Assembly: GCF_011075055.1 (NCBI RefSeq)
Contig: NC_058146.1
Span: forward strand, 8,184,001-8,248,000
DNA: 64,000 nucleotides
Direction: 5' to 3'
DNA from: Mangifera indica
Lineage: Eukaryota; Streptophyta; Magnoliopsida; Sapindales; Anacardiaceae
Below the pieces are notes generated by a model. The model was not told where the DNA came from. It searched no databases and saw nothing but the letters and a program-made list of their open reading frames with translations. Positions 59,936 to 64,000 of the stretch are shown one piece after another. The position numbers were made by a program, and so were the translations under genes. How positions within the stretch are numbered: position 1 is the stretch's first letter; each line of letters starts with the position of its first letter.

Positions 59936-60529
59936 AAATAACTATATATAGAGAAATACATAAAAAAAAAAGAAGGAAAAAAAAGATAAAGATAAAGAGA
60001 ATGAGATAAAGATGTATATAAAGAGAAAGAAAGAAGACAAAACAAAAGAAACTTCAACACTTTTCCATCATCTTTCCGTCCATTCCAACAGCCACCATTC
60101 TCCATGCTAATTGCTTTTGTTTTGTGAAGATAAAAGAAGAACTTGAAGGGGTTTTGGAAGACAAAATAAGAAAAGGAAACAAAGAAGCACTTTGGAAGCT
60201 TTGGTAACCAAAAGTTCTCCTTCCTTTCCCTTTACCTATGATTATATATATTTGATACATGTTATATGAATATGTTAGTGTGTTTTGGTATTGATTTAAG
60301 GTGATTTTAGTGATAAAGGAAGCAAGGCAAGGAAGGGGAAGCCAACTTGCAAAAATTGGCTAGAAACAAGGTAAGGGGTATCATCCTTGATATGTTGCAT
60401 GTTTTAGGCTTTTGGTTCCTTGGATCTATGTTATAAATGATGATTTTGAAGTTGAGAAATGTTGTTTTGCCATTTGGGGTGCCTATGTGTGTGATTTTGT
60501 TGATGCAAAGAGTTGGATAATATTTATAG

Positions 60530-61090
60530 TTTTATCACTGAATTTGTCCTATGTTTTGGCTGTCTTATCTAATGAATTATGAGTGCTATTATAGCTTGTT
60601 GGAAATCACTTTGAATCCTCTTTCCAATGATATATAGCTTGTATGAATTAGAGACTGTTTAGACTGTTAAATGGCTTGAACAAAAAAAACTATCTTACCA
60701 AATAAACAGTAAAGACAGTTTTTTGCCACTGATTTCATCCCACGTTTTGGCTGCCTTATCTGATGAATCATGAGTGATATTATAGCTTGTTGGAAAGCTC
60801 TTTGAATCCTCTTTCTAATTATATATAGCTTGTATGAATTAGAGATCATTTGGACTATTAAATATTGTATGAACCAAAAGGACTGCTTTGCCAAATAAAC
60901 AGTGAAGATAGTTTTTTGCCACTGATTTCATCTCACGTTTTGGTTGCCTTATCTAATGAATTATGAGTACTATTATGGCTTGTTGGAAAGCTCTTTGAAT
61001 CCTATTTTCAACAATATATAGCTTGTATGAATTAGAGACCATGTGGGCTATCAAATTGTATGAAAAAAAGGTTGTCCTATCAAATGAATA
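60530..61090. repeat. Three tandem units of about 192 bp inside the solo LTR
   Basis: The block ttatctaatgaattatgagt ... agcttgttggaaa... ctttgaatcctctttccaat recurs; the same anchor lies at 60562, 60753 and 60946 (spacings 191 and 193). Each unit ends near caaataaacagtaaagacag and gttttttgccactgatttca. Confidence 0.88.
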
Positions 61091-62097
61091 ATATTTCACA
61101 GTTTTTGGGAAAGAAAGAAAATGAGAAAAAGGAAAGAAAGAAAGGAAAGGAAAGGAAAGGAAGGAATGGAGAGAAAAAGAAAAGCAAGAAAAAGAATTTG
61201 GGCCTCAAGATTTAGGGGTCGTCCCTAGAGTATGGTCTGGTGAGTTATGAATAGATTTAGATGAAAGCAAGATTAGTAAGATATAAGACACGCATGCATG
61301 CTATAAACTATGAGGGGGCACTTTACACTACATTGCTTGCAATAGGGCTCGTCTGCAGTAGAACACATCCGTAGTATGACATAGACCCCCAGTAGGGTCT
61401 ACTCGCAGTAGAGCAAACTCACACTAAAGCTTAATTCAAATTCAGAAATGGTATGGTGAGAGAAAAAAAGAGAGCTTGAACTTAAAAAAGTGTCAAATCC
61501 CTATAGTTAGCTTTCAGAAAGTATCAAATAGACACCAAATAGGATAAAGTATGACCCCAAATAGTAAAGAATGAACTAGATTATCTCTTCACTTAATTAT
61601 AGAGGTTATGATGTGAGATTAAGTCCCGAGAGTGAGTTAGAACAGGAAATGAGATAGTTTACTTAATTCTTTCCCCTTACTGAGTGTTCTTATCTCTCAC
61701 TTCCTTTTCTTTCATGATTGTAGGTACAAGTGATCGTGGTAGCTATGAGACAGGGTCAGGTCAACGAAGATAGATCCGGCTAGAGCAGGTTATCTCTGGT
61801 TTATATTACATGCATATAGTCACATTTTCTAGTTGAATTTTGACCTTTTTGAGATGATTGTACAATTGTATAGGACTACTCCATGTTTTCATATGCTTCT
61901 AGATGAGTTTTTATATGAGTATATACATTTTTTGTTCACTTCCAGATTTTTAATTTTTTTAAAATAATTTCTAAACACTTTTAGTGATGTGCTCATTTTA
62001 AAGTATTTCAAAAAAAAAATATAGGCACTCCAGATATTAATTCGTAACATTTCTCCTTTGGTGGATAGTACTTTTTGGGGAGGGATGTTACAAAAAC

Positions 62098-63373
62098 CCA
62101 TAACTTGAACCTATTTTTCAGATCGACATCAATACGTGCCATAGTTTCTGGGTTCTTAAGCTCCAAATTATGACAGTACTCATATAATATACCGAAAGAC
62201 TCTTTCGGAGATCCTCATAGTGCATTTATTGTATATGTTTTGGCACGCTATGCTTGCGTGTAGGATATGTCAATTCGGTACCTATCTGCCATGTCTGAAA
62301 TAATTTCCTTTGGTCGATAAATATGATCAACCATAAACATTGACTTAAGTATGTTACCTAATGATTCTGCATCAGCTTGTCTGTGATATGACAATATTTG
62401 ATCCCATGGACAAGTGTAGGTCTCATCCATACGTTGTAAGACCCAATAGTCTCTGTCTTGCTCTCTCGTCGCTCTTGCCCGCCATTTACATTGTGGGTGT
62501 ATGCACTTAAGCTCATACTGTATGTTATCGGAGTGACCAACCTTCCATTGAATTCCTGTCTCTACGTCATACGTTAGAAATAATGCTCTCAATTCTGCCT
62601 TGGAGTTATAAAAACCCATTACTTGTAAATAGTTGCCCCTTTGTGTTGTCCGGTTAGTAATACCTGCATTCTCAACATCAACAGTAGACTTAGGAACCTA
62701 TTGAAATGGATTTAGATTATGGATGTGACTTGGTTATGCTCCAATATTCATAAAGCCATGACATCTTGTGCTACATTCAGCCCCATTGTAACAAGCATGA
62801 CTTTGACTTCTGCCAACATCTTGGCTCGGAACACTGTATATGTCGTCATCAAACCTCAAGAATTCTTCATCTTCATTATCATCATTTTCCTCCTCCTCAT
62901 TACCTTCAACTTCATAATCCTCATCCATGTCATCGTCATTATCATTATCAACACCATAATTCCCACCAAACTCTTGAAAACTTTGTAGATGTGCCCACTC
63001 ATCTATCGGATGATTTTTCCCTTTCTTCCTTATGAACATCTTCGCCTTGTTGATTGTCTCTTTCGTCAATTTGACTCTCGGTAACAAAAATTTTTGTGTA
63101 TCCTTGTGAACTTCTTGCTACAACCATAAAAAACTCCACATCATCATTGTCTACAATCTCCATTGGACCCATATCACCTAGTGTAACTACGCGCACATTT
63201 GACTGACTTCGATTGAGCCTTAAACAATAGCTGATTCTTGCAATGATTCCTTCAAAATCAATATTTGTGTCAATACAAATCCCTCTCTCATTCCCACCAA
63301 CATATCTTACGATATTATCATCACCTTCAACCCATTAGCGTCCATATCGAATCTTAAATGCAACTTTTTCCAT
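62098..63373 (-). pseudogene. Second MULE transposase, N-terminal part
   Basis: The ATG at 63373 matches the first copy's. MEKVAFKIRYGR is followed by TAA at codon 13, as in copy 1 (TAG). Next come RYVGGNEREG, FMVVARSSQGYTKIFVTESQ, and the acidic linker AHLQSFQEFGGNYGVDNDND. The DNA-binding region follows (62619-62248: IQWKVGHSDNIQYELKCIHP, then CKWRARATREQDRDYWVLQR), which is intact and shows the Cys and Trp positions lost in copy 1. The frame ends at RIDVDLKNRFK, where the solo LTR is inserted. Confidence 0.88.
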
Positions 63374-64000
63374 TTTGACTAAAAATAAACCTAAAAAACA
63401 TAAAAACTCCAAATTACATTACTTTACCATTTTTTCAAATTAAGCCCCAAATGCAATACCAATGCAATTAAGCTTCATATATACGTATTTACAACACATT
63501 AAACTATCATATCATCAGCTAATGTACAAAAATTTATCAAGGCAAGACAATAAAAAACATGAAAAAAATAACAATGGCAATTTCGTAATTTTTTATATAA
63601 TTCTCTGTCAAGACAAGGAAAACAATACACACACAAGCTCTAAATTGGAATAAACAAGTATAAAAAATAAAAAAAATGAGTGCAATGAAAGAAAACAGAA
63701 AAAAAATAAATAAATTCACTGGGGCCTGGGTGGTTAGCGTTAATGCCAACCTGTTCATCATCTGGAATTTTTTTGGGTTGTATTTTGGTATTTTATAACC
63801 ATCACAACAACTTTAAACAATAGAAACAACATGAAATAATAGCATTAAACAATCTAACAACATGAAATCATAATAAAGTTAAATTTTACATGAAGTTATT
63901 ATGAACATGAATATACCATACTTATTTCATTTTCAATTATTTATAAAGAAAACACATAATATACGAGGTTAAGTCAACACTCACCTGAATGTGGATGATT
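63374..64000. mobile_element. Second MULE, left flank; element runs off the window
   Basis: In inverted orientation this matches 40130-40900 of the first element (ttctttataaataattgaaa, gttgttagattgtttaatg). It includes a palindrome-motif unit near 63728-63752 (GGTTAGCGTTAATGCCAACC). The terminus and target duplication lie beyond base 64000. Confidence 0.75.

Larger units (their letters stand above)
59815..62092. mobile_element. Solo LTR (2,278 bp) inserted in the second MULE's transposase
   Basis: Begins TTTAATACCCTCAGATATG and ends GGGAGGGATGTTACA. Flanks AAAAC (59810-59814) and AAAAC (62093-62097) form an exact 5-bp target duplication, as for LTR elements. The ends resemble TGTAATACCC...GTTACA of plant Ty3/gypsy LTRs, with G changed to T at base 2. 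No internal gag-pol and no second LTR remain, so it looks like a product of LTR-LTR recombination. The host transposase is about 330 bp shorter at the insertion site than in the first copy, so the site has also suffered a deletion. Confidence 0.72.

Noticed and set aside
1..64000. CRISPR arrays, bacterial operons, phage or plasmid features, tRNA and rRNA genes
   Set aside because: None seen. The regular arrays (35155-35850, 60530-61090) have long diverged units without spacers. No credible full tRNA cloverleaf was found by eye, though a small one could be missed.

Overview
The window is nuclear DNA of a flowering plant, almost certainly a eudicot. It is AT-rich, its genes are split by GT-AG introns, and most of it is nested transposons. 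The genus cannot be named from the sequence alone. I found five credible host genes, one broken copy of one of them, and a fragment of a resistance gene. The rest is mobile-element DNA, simple repeats and AT-rich spacer.

Gene-bearing left half (1-28,000). In order: the small subunit of DNA polymerase delta (minus strand, last exon(s) off the left edge); a plastid fibrillin (plus, seven exons, 307 aa); a single-exon VQ-motif protein (minus, 166 aa); and the ER oleate desaturase FAD2 (minus, 383 aa, with a 2.7-kb intron in its 5' UTR). The first three lie in the same order as Arabidopsis At2g42120 (POLD2), At2g42130 (PAP13) and At2g42140 (VQ17), which looks like conserved microsynteny. Between POLD2 and the fibrillin are two inverted-repeat transposons (4275-5217 and 6719-8832), each with a 7-bp target duplication, and an NB-ARC (disease-resistance) relic at about 6395-6710.

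Middle (28,000-37,300). This stretch has no intact gene. It holds hAT-type MITEs, a copia integrase relic, a possible small CACTA element, a decayed MuDR transposase fragment, and about five copies of a 147-bp tandem repeat.

Right half (37,300-64,000). There is an intact two-exon group-1 LEA gene (155 aa). About 12 kb further on lies a second LEA gene in the same orientation, broken by two stops and a frameshift, whose intron has grown to 3.2 kb by transposon insertion. Between them is a complete 8,963-bp Mutator-like element (39787-48749) with matching ends and an exact 9-bp target duplication. It carries a decayed MuDR transposase (plus) and a convergent DUF1985/Ulp1-protease ORF (minus). 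A rearranged second copy of this element type fills the end of the window (about 58,000 to beyond 64,000); it has an internal deletion and a 2.3-kb solo LTR inside the transposase. Elements of this family repeatedly carry a palindromic motif, GGTTGGCG..CGCCAACC, in non-coding DNA, which is the most unusual recurring signal I saw.

All coordinates were read by eye. Splice sites were placed by GT/AG and reading-phase consistency plus remembered family similarity. No alignment or database search was run.
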